Source: an uncultured Clostridia bacterium (GTDB lineage Bacteria > Bacillota > Clostridia > Lachnospirales > CAG-274). Taken from it: a stretch of 8,745 nt of DNA. Positions 1 through 6,354 of this stretch are shown here, in pieces (the stretch's first letter is position 1; the number at the start of each line of letters is the position of its first letter). The notes beneath the pieces were generated by a model. That model was not told the origin of the DNA. It did not search any database and was given only the letters and a program-made list of their open reading frames with translations. A program made the translations under genes and the position numbers. Where the stretch lies: positions 1 to 8,745 of the forward strand of contig CANQBT010000091.1 of assembly GCA_947589405.1 (NCBI GenBank), given 5' to 3'.

Positions 1-1529
1 TCTATTTCCTCGGCGCTTCGTCCTGCAAGGTATACCACTATTTTGGCAAGTATCTCCTCCTTGCTCATCAAATAGCGCTCCTCCTCAGGCATCTGCATAG
101 TATAGCCCAATGAACCCATCGTTCTGGGTATTATGGTTATTTTCTGCACAGGCTGAGCGTTCTTCTGCAATGCTGCCGCAAGAGCATGTCCTACCTCGTG
201 GAAGGCAACTATTTTCTTTTCCCTGTCGGAAAGTATCCTATCCTTCTTTTCCTTTCCTGCTATTACTACCTCAACGGACTCCATAAGGTCCTCTTGTATC
301 ACCTTGCTTCTGCCCATTTTGACAGCTCTCAGAGCCGCTTCATTCACAATGTTGGCAAGGTCCGCACCTGAAGCGCCGCTTGTGGCAAGGGCTATTTTTT
401 CAAGGTCTATATCATCGTCCTTTACCACATTTTTAATGTGTACCTTAAGTACGTCTATCCTACCCTTAAGGTCCGGATTTTCAACTATTATCCTTCTGTC
501 AAAACGTCCCGGCCTCAGAAGAGCGTGATCCAACACCTCAGGTCTGTTGGTGGCGCCTAATATAACAACCCCCTTTGAACTGTCAAAGCCGTCCATTTCA
601 GCTAAAAGCTGATTCAAGGTTTGGTCGTTTGTGCCCATTCTGTTATCTCTTTTATGACCTACGGCATCAAGCTCGTCGATAAATACTATACAGGGGGCAT
701 TATCCTGAGCGCTTTTGAAAAGATCCCTTACTCTTGACGCACCTACGCCTACGAATATTTCCTCAAAATCCGAACCCGAAAGGCTCATAAAAGTAACATT
801 GGCTTCACCTGCTACGGCTCTTGCCAAAAGAGTCTTGCCTGTACCTGGAGGACCTACAAGCAATGCGCCTTTAGGCTGCTTAGCGCCTATCCTGTGATAC
901 TTTTCGGGATTGTGCAGAAAGTCTATTATCTCTTCAAGGGATTCCTTTGCTTCGTCCTGTCCCGCTACATCGGCAAATGTAACGCCTGTTTCCTTCTCGG
1001 TATATATCTTGGCGGCAGACTTGCCCATACCTCCCGTTCCCATGCGTTTCATCATAAAGCGCATTACAAGAGTAAGACCAAGATACATTATAAGTATGGG
1101 AAGAACCCAGCTTGTAAAGAAGGATATAATAGGGGAATTATACTGTATGGGCGCATAAAATTCCACATGGTGCTCTCTCAGTATAGGTACAAGCTCATCA
1201 TAGGATATTCTGCCTACATAGAATCTGTTGGAGCCTTCTGCAAGCTTTTTGTCGTCCTTCTCCAGCTTGTCGGCTATGGGATATACCTCCAGCTTGTCAT
1301 TTTGGAACTCTACCTTTTCTATTTTTCCTTCCTCTACCCAGTCTACAAATTCGCTGAAATTCAGCTCGCTCAGACTACGCATAGACATAGTCATATTAAG
1401 CAGATTAAAGGCAAATGTCAGACCAAGTGATATTATAAGTATTCTTATGAATATTCTGAAATCTGTATTCGGCTTGTTATTTCCGTCATTTTCATTATTG
1501 TTTACATTGCTGTTATTGTTTTCGTTCAT
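1..1529 (-). CDS. ftsH: ATP-dependent zinc metalloprotease FtsH, 3' end cut by window edge
   Basis: FtsH is a membrane-anchored hexameric AAA+ protease that extracts and degrades membrane and short-lived cytosolic proteins. About 509 residues are visible. An Asn-rich N-terminus (1-22) is followed by TM1 (~24-46), an extracytoplasmic domain (~50-130) and TM2 (~133-158). The AAA domain has Walker A GPPGTGKT (226-233, K232), pore motif FVGVG (~259-263), Walker B IVFIDE (281-286) and an SRH with RPGRFDRR (339-346). The protease zinc motif HEVGH is at 444-448. The third zinc ligand, normally ~75-80 residues further on, and the stop lie beyond position 1. The ATG at 1529 is preceded by a GGAGGCG ribosome binding site. 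A small deviation is that the stretch before QTLNQLLAEMDGF is short and lacks the ERE seen in E. coli FtsH. The gene stands alone behind its own promoter. The family assignment is very secure. Confidence 0.97.
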   Translation of the reverse strand, partial: MNENNNSNVNNNENDGNNKPNTDFRIFIRILIISLGLTFAFNLLNMTMSMRSLSELNFSEFVDWVEEGKIEKVEFQNDKLEVYPIADKLEKDDKKLAEGSNRFYVGRISYDELVPILREHHVEFYAPIQYNSPIISFFTSWVLPILIMYLGLTLVMRFMMKRMGTGGMGKSAAKIYTEKETGVTFADVAGQDEAKESLEEIIDFLHNPEKYHRIGAKQPKGALLVGPPGTGKTLLARAVAGEANVTFMSLSGSDFEEIFVGVGASRVRDLFKSAQDNAPCIVFIDELDAVGHKRDNRMGTNDQTLNQLLAEMDGFDSSKGVVILGATNRPEVLDHALLRPGRFDRRIIVENPDLKGRIDVLKVHIKNVVKDDDIDLEKIALATSGASGADLANIVNEAALRAVKMGRSKVIQEDLMESVEVVIAGKEKKDRILSDREKKIVAFHEVGHALAAALQKNAQPVQKITIIPRTMGSLGYTMQMPEEERYLMSKEEILAKIVVYLAGRSAEEI

Positions 1530-1553
1530 ATATCCGCCTCCGTTCAATAGTAT

Positions 1554-1583
1554 TTTATACCATTTTTTTACAATTATCAACAA
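1554..1583 (-). promoter_or_regulatory. Candidate ftsH promoter
   Basis: On the minus strand a TTGTTG -35-like box (1583-1578) and TATAAA -10 (1559-1554) are separated by 18 bp. A TG one base before the -10 makes it an extended -10. The predicted start is about 18 nt upstream of the ftsH ATG, which leaves room for the GGAGGCG ribosome binding site. An imperfect inverted repeat, CCGTTCA (1540-1546) and TGAACGG (1587-1593), flanks the promoter. The assignment rests on motif match only. Confidence 0.5.
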
Positions 1584-1607
1584 TAATGAACGGAATTTCA
1601 AAAAAAG

Positions 1608-2459
1608 TTAAGCTATTACGGCTCCCTTGTAGTAGTGCTCAAGTATCTCCCTGTAGGTATGTCCGTTGTTTGCCATATAACAGGCGCCGTACTGACTCAT
1701 GCCTACGCCGTGACCATAGCCCTTTGTAGTTATGGCAATGCTGTTTCCCTTGTCTGTGATCTCAAAGGAAGTGGACTTTAGCCCCAGAGCATTTTTTATT
1801 TTATTTCCCGTATATGTCCTGTTTCCGCATTTTACTTCCGATACATAACCTGCATCCGTTTTTTTTGTTATAATTATGCTTTCAGCACCCAAAAGCGCCT
1901 TAAGACTTGATTTTTTTATCTCCCTTGTTTCGCTGTAGTAAGGTGAAAACTCCTCTCCCTCAGACTCTACGCTTGTGAGATAAGGTATATCCTGTGTCCA
2001 CACGTTTTCACATTCTTCGGTATGTCCGTTTGTGGTGGAACAGAATACCGCCAGTATAGGCTCGTTGTTATACACAAGTATCTCACCTGCCGTAGCCTGT
2101 ACAACCGACTTTATTTTGTCATAGTTTTTATCAAAATTTTTCCCCCACATTTTTTTCATTCTGTCAACGGTAACATATGCCTGGTCAATATTGCCGTATT
2201 CTATATTTGGATATTCCTTTTTCGCTCTTACTGCATATGTCCTTGCTGAAACAGCCTGAGCCTTAAGGGCTTCATAGGGAAAATTCACAGGCATTTCTCC
2301 TGCTACAACTCCCATTACATAATTTTCCAGTACCGTGTCTATACTTTTGGGCGCAGGCGGAAGCTCTTCAACTATAGAGCAGACGGGCATGACCTGTCCT
2401 TCGCTTACGGAAACAGGCAATACGGCAGTTATAAGCAATGTGATAATAATTTTCTTCAT
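1608..2459 (-). CDS. spoIID: Stage II sporulation protein D (SpoIID), peptidoglycan lytic transglycosylase
   Basis: The product is 283 residues with a basic-hydrophobic N-terminus (MKKIIITLLITAVLPVSVS) that acts as signal peptide or membrane anchor. The SpoIID/LytB domain starts near residue 40 with LENYVMGVVAGEMP; E55 corresponds to the family's catalytic glutamate. ALKAQAVSARTYAV (64-77) and GYGHGVGMSQYGA (247-259) are family signatures. C140, H146 and C150 (FCSTTNGHTEEC) recall the zinc-binding Cys/His cluster described for clostridial SpoIID. In the family, SpoIID cleaves denuded glycan strands together with SpoIIP and SpoIIM to drive engulfment of the forespore, usually under sigma-E. 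Its ATG has an AAGGAGATG ribosome binding site, and it lies 22 nt after murA, a neighbourhood also seen in Bacillus subtilis. I saw no convincing sigma-E promoter. Confidence 0.95.
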   Translation of the reverse strand: MKKIIITLLITAVLPVSVSEGQVMPVCSIVEELPPAPKSIDTVLENYVMGVVAGEMPVNFPYEALKAQAVSARTYAVRAKKEYPNIEYGNIDQAYVTVDRMKKMWGKNFDKNYDKIKSVVQATAGEILVYNNEPILAVFCSTTNGHTEECENVWTQDIPYLTSVESEGEEFSPYYSETREIKKSSLKALLGAESIIITKKTDAGYVSEVKCGNRTYTGNKIKNALGLKSTSFEITDKGNSIAITTKGYGHGVGMSQYGACYMANNGHTYREILEHYYKGAVIA

Positions 2460-2481
2460 GGTATCATCTCCTTATTAAAAG

Positions 2482-3729
2482 CTATGACCTTACCCTTTCT
2501 ATTTTTCCTCCCAGCTGTCTTATTTTTTCCTCAATTTTTTCATAGCCTCTGTCTATATACTGTATCTCCCCTATTTCAGTAATGCCCTCAGCGCATAGCC
2601 CTGACAGCACAAGTCCCGCTCCTGCTCTCAGGTCCGTAGCCTTTACATTTGCTCCCTTGAGCATATCCACGCCCTTTACAACAGCTGTCCTTCCCTCAAC
2701 GGTTATATTTGCTCCCATTCTTGCAAGCTCTCCCACATGCATAAAACGATTTTCAAAAACAGTTTCGTTTACTATGCCTGTGCCTATCCCCTTTGCCATA
2801 ATGCTCATGAATATTGCCTGCATATCCGTTGGGAAGCCCGGATACGGCATAGTCTTTATATCGGTATTGGGAAGTCTGCCGTCTGAGGCTACGATCACGC
2901 TGTTGTCCTCCTCCTTTACCTCTGCGTCTATTTCTCTGAGCTTCAGAATAACAGGCTTTATATGATCGCATATTACATTTTTAATACGGCAGCAGCCTCC
3001 TGTTCCCGCAACTGCCAGCATAAATGTGCCTGCCTCTATCCTGTCGGGAATTATGTTGTGCTCCGTACCATGCAAAGCATCTGTTCCGTTTATTACTATT
3101 GTGTCGCTGCCTGCTCCCTTTATATCTGCTCCTGCCGAATTGAGAAAATCCGCCAGATCCACTATTTCAGGCTCTATTGCGCAGTTGCTTATGACTGTGG
3201 TCCCTTCTGCCAGTACCGAAGCCAGCATTATATTTTCGGTAGCTCCTACGCTTGGAAAATCCAGATAGATCTCATTCCCCCTGAGTCTGTCGTATTCTAT
3301 GGTTATTATCCCCTTTTCAAAGCTGTGTACCGCTCCCAGACAGCAAAAGCCCTTCAGGTGCAGATCTACAGGCCTTAATCCTATACTGCACCCTCCCGGC
3401 ATATGCATAGACACCTTTTTGAAGCGTCCCAAAAGAGCGCCTACGATGAGAAAAGACGCTCTTATGTTTTTTGCCTTGTCATTTGCAGGTCTGTTGTCTA
3501 TATCGGTACAGTCTATTTCAAGAGCAATGCCTTCTTTTATATCAGCGCCGTAATATCTGAGCAGATCTATCATTGTATACACATCGCTTAAATGGGGAAC
3601 ATTATATATAGTGCATTTTCCTTTTATAAGAAGAGAGGCGGCAAGTATAGGCAAAACGGAATTTTTGGAGCCGCTTATACCCACGCTTCCGTTAAGCGGT
3701 CTGCCGCCTTCTATAATAAATTTTTCCAT
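2482..3729 (-). CDS. murA: UDP-N-acetylglucosamine 1-carboxyvinyltransferase (MurA)
   Basis: MurA transfers enolpyruvate from PEP to UDP-GlcNAc, the first committed step of peptidoglycan precursor synthesis in the cytoplasm, and is the target of fosfomycin. The 415-residue product has the usual family length (~417-420). Key residues are visible: K22 in SGSKNS, the catalytic cysteine C114 in PGGCSIGLRPVDLHLKG (a cysteine here predicts fosfomycin sensitivity, since Asp variants are resistant), and D302 in YPGFPTDMQ, matching the E. coli Asp305 region. DLRAGAGLVLSGL near the C-terminus is also typical. The ATG is preceded by GGAGG at good spacing. It is probably cotranscribed with spoIID downstream. 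Firmicutes often carry two MurA paralogues, and which one this is cannot be told from the window. Confidence 0.97.
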   Translation of the reverse strand: MEKFIIEGGRPLNGSVGISGSKNSVLPILAASLLIKGKCTIYNVPHLSDVYTMIDLLRYYGADIKEGIALEIDCTDIDNRPANDKAKNIRASFLIVGALLGRFKKVSMHMPGGCSIGLRPVDLHLKGFCCLGAVHSFEKGIITIEYDRLRGNEIYLDFPSVGATENIMLASVLAEGTTVISNCAIEPEIVDLADFLNSAGADIKGAGSDTIVINGTDALHGTEHNIIPDRIEAGTFMLAVAGTGGCCRIKNVICDHIKPVILKLREIDAEVKEEDNSVIVASDGRLPNTDIKTMPYPGFPTDMQAIFMSIMAKGIGTGIVNETVFENRFMHVGELARMGANITVEGRTAVVKGVDMLKGANVKATDLRAGAGLVLSGLCAEGITEIGEIQYIDRGYEKIEEKIRQLGGKIERVRS

Positions 3730-3822
3730 ATCAAAACCTCCGCTGCTTTATAAAAATAGTGTTGCCCGTTTGCAAAATTTAAAACAGTAAAAATTAAACT
3801 ATAAAATACTAAAAATAAGCAT

Positions 3823-3862
3823 AAAAAAAGCGGCTCTTGGGAAGAAACTCCCTCCGAGACCG
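3823..3862 (-). terminator. Rho-independent terminator of sdaAB-sdaAA
   Basis: Just after the sdaAA stop, minus-strand RNA folds as CGG/CCG (one bulged A), CUC/GAG, a small internal loop, then UCCC/GGGA around a 6-nt loop. Seven U (complement of 3823-3829) follow immediately. It sits between sdaAA and murA and separates the two minus-strand operons. Confidence 0.75.
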
Positions 3863-3876
3863 ACCTTTTAAAAATT

Positions 3877-4758
3877 CTAACGAGCATATGAACCAAGCTT
3901 CGGTATTTTTTCCGCTATTGCAATACCCGAAGGAGTTGCGGCAAGACCGCCCTCCGATGTTTCCTTAAGTGATTGGGGCATTGCAAGACCAACCTCTCTC
4001 ATGGCGTCTATCACCTCATCGGCAGGTATTTTCGTTTCTATTCCGGCAAGAGCCATATCAGCGGAAACTATGGCATTTACTGCGCCTATTACATTCCTTT
4101 TTACACAGGGCACCTCCACAAGACCTGCAACAGGGTCGCACACAAGACCAAGCAGACTCTTAAGGGCAAAGGCAAGGGCAGAGGCAGATTGCTTTGGACT
4201 GCCTCCCTGTAAATATACAAGCATTGCCGCAGCCATTGCCGAAGCCGAGCCTATTTCTGCCTGACAGCCGCCCATAGCGCCTGCTATAAAGGCTCTTTCC
4301 GCTATTATACTGCCAAAGCCTGCGCTTACAAAAAGCCCCTTTACAATTTTTTCTTCATTTATGTTATATTTTTTTACATAAGGAATGAGAACAGCAGGTA
4401 TCACACCGCATGAGCCGGCTGTAGGCGCAGCCACAACACAGCGCATACAGGCGTTGCTTTCCGCCATACCGATAGCCTCTGCTATTACCTCTCCCATAAA
4501 TTCTCCGCTTATACATCTGTCCCCATACTCCTTCATTTTACTGCTGTCGCCTCCCGAAAGACCTGTGGAGGACCTTAGCGACGGATCATAATTGTCGGAA
4601 GAAGCCTTCATGGCTCTCCACATATTTCTCATTTTTTCAAAGGAATCCTCAGTACTTACATTTCTGTCATGAGCGTCCTCTTCCATTATTATCTGCCACA
4701 GCTGGCTATGTGTTTTTCGATTGATCTCCAGAAGCTCTTTTATACTGCCAAATGCCAT
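3877..4758 (-). CDS. sdaAA: L-serine dehydratase, iron-sulfur-dependent, alpha subunit
   Basis: With the beta subunit this enzyme deaminates L-serine to pyruvate and ammonia using a [4Fe-4S] cluster. The 293-residue product matches the ~290-300 of other SdaAA proteins. C165 (GGCQAEIG), C207 and C218 (CDPVAGLVEVPC) show the 42- and 11-residue spacing of cluster ligands in single-chain bacterial serine dehydratases. CMRCVVAAPTAGSCGV (104-119) and EGGLAATPSG (269-278) are also family motifs. I chose the ATG at 4758, giving MAFGSIKELLEI, because AGGAGG lies 7-8 nt upstream. The open frame reaches 28 codons further up, but that part lacks family similarity and a ribosome binding site. sdaAB lies 90 nt upstream in the same direction, so the two probably form one operon ended by the downstream terminator. 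Confidence 0.95.
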   Translation of the reverse strand: MAFGSIKELLEINRKTHSQLWQIIMEEDAHDRNVSTEDSFEKMRNMWRAMKASSDNYDPSLRSSTGLSGGDSSKMKEYGDRCISGEFMGEVIAEAIGMAESNACMRCVVAAPTAGSCGVIPAVLIPYVKKYNINEEKIVKGLFVSAGFGSIIAERAFIAGAMGGCQAEIGSASAMAAAMLVYLQGGSPKQSASALAFALKSLLGLVCDPVAGLVEVPCVKRNVIGAVNAIVSADMALAGIETKIPADEVIDAMREVGLAMPQSLKETSEGGLAATPSGIAIAEKIPKLGSYAR

Positions 4759-4848
4759 TATTATCCTCCTGTATATTTCAATATGAACGGCTGTCTGAGA
4801 GCCGCTTTTATTATAACTGTATCTCCTTTTTAAGTACAGCAAGCATTG

Positions 4849-5502
4849 CTACATTTCCAGATAAGATACCTTTATTATTCCCTCTTCCTTTTCAAGCTCT
4901 TCTATGCTTCTGCTCGGTATAGGCTCATCTGTTTCGGCTACCATAACGGCATACCCGCCTCTTTTGTTTCTGTAGAGATTGACAGCCGCTATATTTATGT
5001 TGTTCTCGGCAAGCATTGATGCTACTTTGGCAACATGACCTGCCGTATCTTCATTGTGTACCACAAGAGTAGGATATTCTGCCGAAAAGCTTGTCTGTAT
5101 ATTGTCTATCTTATCTACGGATACTCTTCCTCCGCCAAGCGACGATGCCTGTATCTTGATTTCCCTTCTTTGTCCGTACAACTCCATAAGTACGGTATTG
5201 GGATGGGCGCCTTTAAGCTCAATAGTATTTATTCTGAATTCCATTCCTTCATTTTTTGCAATTTCAATGCTCTGAGGTATTCTTTCATCATATGTTTCCA
5301 TATCCATAAGTCCCGCAAGTATCGCTCTGTCTGTACCATGTCCTGCTCCCGTAAGGGCAAATGATCCATGAAAATATATATCTGCTTTTTTTATCGGCTC
5401 TCCCAGAAGTTTACGACCTATACGACCTATACGTACTGCGCCTGCCGTATGTGAGCTGGAGGGACCTACCATTACAGGCCCCATTATATCAAAGAGATTC
5501 AT
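4849..5502 (-). CDS. sdaAB: L-serine dehydratase, iron-sulfur-dependent, beta subunit with ACT domain
   Basis: This is the 217-residue partner of SdaAA. The N-terminal serine dehydratase beta domain opens with MNLFDIMGPVMVGPSSSHTAGA; the VGPSSSHTAGA motif is diagnostic. HGSFALTGAGHGTDRAILAG (45-64) and KGAHPNTV (97-104) continue the domain. A C-terminal ACT domain (~145-217, LVVHNEDTAGHVAKVASML onward) is usual for the clostridial/bacillar beta subunit and often binds the amino-acid ligand or stabilises the dimer. The ATG is preceded by GAGGTG. It is the first gene of the sdaAB-sdaAA operon and is divergent from the small RNA pair. No clear sigma-A promoter was found for it in 5503-5600. Confidence 0.95.
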   Translation of the reverse strand: MNLFDIMGPVMVGPSSSHTAGAVRIGRIGRKLLGEPIKKADIYFHGSFALTGAGHGTDRAILAGLMDMETYDERIPQSIEIAKNEGMEFRINTIELKGAHPNTVLMELYGQRREIKIQASSLGGGRVSVDKIDNIQTSFSAEYPTLVVHNEDTAGHVAKVASMLAENNINIAAVNLYRNKRGGYAVMVAETDEPIPSRSIEELEKEEGIIKVSYLEM

Positions 5503-5569
5503 ATAAACACCTCATATGCAGTATTTGACTATTTTGTTTTAAATATTCGCTTTTTATAAAAAAATTAGA

Positions 5570-5598
5570 TTGACAAAATTGTGATTTTACTTTAGAAT
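5570..5598 (+). promoter_or_regulatory. Promoter of small RNA 1
   Basis: TTGACA (5570-5575), a 17-bp spacer and TAGAAT (5593-5598) make a near-perfect sigma-A promoter. The predicted +1 is G5605, at the same position relative to the conserved RNA start as in the second copy. Confidence 0.8.
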
Positions 5599-5624
5599 GA
5601 AAATGAAGGTTGACAACTAGCCCA

Positions 5625-5729
5625 AATAAGAGAGCTACTGCTTTAGTGTAGGGATTTAAAATAAGAGAGCTACTGCTTTAGTGTAGGGATTTAAAATAAG
5701 AGAACTGCTACTTTAGTGCAGAGATATAG
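5625..5729 (+). repeat. Three 35-bp tandem repeats inside small RNA 1
   Basis: Units start at 5625, 5660 and 5695. The first two are identical over 35 bp (AATAAGAGAGCTACTGC...GGGATTTAA). The third differs at 7 positions, including a paired A-to-G and T-to-C change that keeps the hairpin stem. There is no unique spacer sequence, so this is not a CRISPR array. Confidence 0.9.
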
Positions 5730-5736
5730 TTGTATT

Positions 5737-5766
5737 AAAAGGAGTGATTAATTTCGCTCCTTTTTT
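5737..5766 (+). terminator. Terminator of small RNA 1
   Basis: GGAGUG (5741-5746) pairs with CGCUCC (5755-5760) with one G-U wobble. The stem can extend by AAAA/UUUU, and a six-T run (5761-5766) follows. The second copy has CACUCC instead, turning the wobble into a Watson-Crick pair. Confidence 0.85.
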
Positions 5767-5775
5767 AATTAAATA

Positions 5776-5804
5776 TTGACAAAAAACAGATCAAACTTTA
5801 TAAT
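5776..5804 (+). promoter_or_regulatory. Promoter of small RNA 2
   Basis: TTGACA (5776-5781), a 17-bp spacer and TATAAT (5799-5804) form a full-consensus sigma-A promoter starting ten bases after the first copy's terminator. The predicted +1 is G5811. Confidence 0.85.
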
Positions 5805-5810
5805 GATATT

Positions 5811-5964
5811 GAGGTTGACAACTAGCCGATCAAGAGAGTGGCTGCTATAGTGCGCAAATTTAAAGAACCTACTGCTTTAGTGTAGGATTTTGGCAAGAGA
5901 GCTACTGCTTTAGTGTAGAGATTTAGTTGTATTAAAAGGAGTGATTAATTTCACTCCTTTTTTT
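5811..5964 (+). ncRNA. Structured small RNA, copy 2 (~154 nt, unknown family)
   Basis: This is a paralogue of the preceding RNA with the same architecture. The start is GAGGUUGACAACUAGCC. The closing helix is ACAACUA (5818-5824) with UAGUUGU (5924-5930). It has three hairpins with loops UGCUAUAGU (5843-5851), UGCUUUAGU (5873-5881) and UGCUUUAGU (5906-5914), then the same terminator. The hairpin stems have diverged more than the loops: the first is degenerate (GGC/GCGC), the second is CCUAC/GUAGG and the third is CUAC/GUAG. The linkers between hairpins have also changed length. Retention of promoter, loops, closing helix and terminator while linkers drift argues for a functional RNA rather than a passive repeat. 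Confidence 0.7.
5934..5964. terminator. Bidirectional terminator shared by small RNA 2 and the RHH gene
   Basis: GGAGTG (5938-5943) pairs with CACTCC (5952-5957). Seven T (5958-5964) follow on the plus strand. On the minus strand the same stem is followed by TTTTAAT. The TGA stop of the minus-strand regulator (5953-5951) lies inside the stem. Confidence 0.8.
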
Positions 5965-6172
5965 GCTTTTTATTATCATTCTCAATGGTTTCCCTTATGG
6001 CTCTTTGTATGAACTTGTTCATACTTTCGCCTGTTTTTGAAATATGTTCGTTTATGCTTTTTCTCAGTCCGCTGTCTTTGCGTATTTTTACTTGAAGCAG
6101 ATCATAATAAGTCTTTACATATTTGTTTACTGCTTTATTTCGAGCTTCGGGAGAAGCTGTATGTCCTGCCAT
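5951..6172 (-). CDS. Ribbon-helix-helix (Arc/MetJ-type) transcriptional regulator
   Basis: The product is 73 residues and resembles small Arc-type regulators often found on mobile elements of gut Clostridia. A short N-terminal extension (1-23, AGHTASPEARNKAVNKY) precedes a predicted beta strand (DLLQVKIRKDSG, ~24-35), helix A (LRKSINEHISKTG, ~36-48) and helix B (SMNKFIQRAIRETIEND, ~50-66), with a lysine-rich tail. In this family the strand pairs in a dimer and inserts into the DNA major groove. I chose the ATG at 6172 because AGGAGG lies 7 nt upstream; the frame opens seven codons earlier (MRSGGYT) but that would place the ribosome binding site inside the gene. It is divergent from the plus-strand operon, with an identical 13-bp repeat in both promoters, so autoregulation is likely. 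It could instead be an antitoxin, but no partner toxin gene adjoins it. Confidence 0.75.
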   Translation of the reverse strand: MAGHTASPEARNKAVNKYVKTYYDLLQVKIRKDSGLRKSINEHISKTGESMNKFIQRAIRETIENDNKKQKKE

Positions 6173-6200
6173 AGTATAACCTCCTGACCTCATTTAATAT

Positions 6201-6229
6201 ATTATAACACATATAAATTTGGCATTCCA
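6201..6229 (-). promoter_or_regulatory. Promoter of the RHH regulator
   Basis: On the minus strand a TATAAT -10 (6206-6201) is preceded by TGT, making an extended -10. The -35 region at 17 bp (TGGAAT, 6229-6224) is poor and lies within the putative operator. Confidence 0.55.
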
Positions 6230-6234
6230 TATAG
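6222..6234. promoter_or_regulatory. Putative RHH operator, copy 1
   Basis: GCATTCCATATAG overlaps the -35 region of the minus-strand RHH promoter. An identical 13-mer is found 67 bp away, also in a promoter. Similarity extends to the right as pyA-pyAAT. Confidence 0.55.
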
Positions 6235-6278
6235 CACAATGTACAAAGGGAATATGTAATTTTTGTTAAAATTTATTA

Positions 6279-6307
6279 TTGCTATATTGCATTCCATATA
6301 GTATAAT
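6279..6307 (+). promoter_or_regulatory. Promoter of the small-membrane-protein/paralogue operon
   Basis: TTGCTA (6279-6284), a 17-bp spacer and TATAAT (6302-6307). The spacer is filled by operator copy 2, so bound repressor would block RNA polymerase. The predicted start, ~6314, leaves a ~40-nt leader before the first ATG. Confidence 0.65.
6289..6301. promoter_or_regulatory. Putative RHH operator, copy 2
   Basis: An exact copy of GCATTCCATATAG in the same orientation as copy 1, ending directly against the -10 box of the plus-strand promoter. Confidence 0.55.
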
Positions 6308-6354
6308 AAACACTGTAAACTGAATTTATTTATACATAGAAAGGCGGTAGTAAT

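Larger units (their letters stand above)
5605..5766 (+). ncRNA. Structured small RNA, copy 1 (~162 nt, unknown family)
   Basis: No open frame with a ribosome binding site exists here, but there is a strong promoter, ordered hairpins and a terminator. The RNA begins GAAGGUUGACAACUAGCC. ACAACUA (5613-5619) can pair with UAGUUGU (5727-5733) to enclose three small hairpins. Their stem arms are 5635-5638/5648-5651, 5670-5673/5683-5686 and 5705-5708/5718-5721. The 9-nt loops read UGCUUUAGU, UGCUUUAGU and UACUUUAGU. The first two stems are CUAC/GUAG and the third is CUGC/GCAG, a covarying pair. A terminator hairpin closes the RNA. It is duplicated as copy 2 just downstream. I do not recognise it as a named family. 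A regulatory or sponge RNA is an inference from the repeated, conserved loops. Confidence 0.7.

Noticed and set aside
186..1611. Several plus-strand open frames across the left end
   Set aside because: They are shadows of ftsH, which is clearly coding on the opposite strand with all family motifs in frame.
3747..3775. TTGCAA-17-TATAAA on the minus strand as the murA promoter
   Set aside because: The predicted start would fall in the ribosome binding site, leaving a leader of only ~11 nt. It is possible but too weak to list as a feature.
4788..4804. Hairpin CGGCT/AGCCG between sdaAB and sdaAA as a terminator or attenuator
   Set aside because: The stem is only 5 bp and no U-run follows on the minus strand. 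sdaAA needs readthrough.
4759..4842. A 28-codon upstream extension of sdaAA
   Set aside because: The extension lacks similarity to SdaAA and a ribosome binding site. The internal ATG at 4758 has AGGAGG at ideal spacing and gives the usual family length.
5610..5620. A second TTGACA (5610-5615 and 5815-5820) as an additional -35 box
   Set aside because: No -10 box lies 16-18 bp downstream in either copy. The sequence is better explained as the 5' arm of the RNA closing helix.
5625..5729. CRISPR-like regular repeats
   Set aside because: The 35-bp units are directly adjacent with no unique spacers, lie within a promoter-terminator RNA gene and show stem covariation.
5648..5922. CsrA/RsmZ-type protein sponge based on GGA after the hairpins
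   Set aside because: GGA follows only some of the hairpins, outside the loop, and is lost in others. CsrA sites need GGA in the loop.
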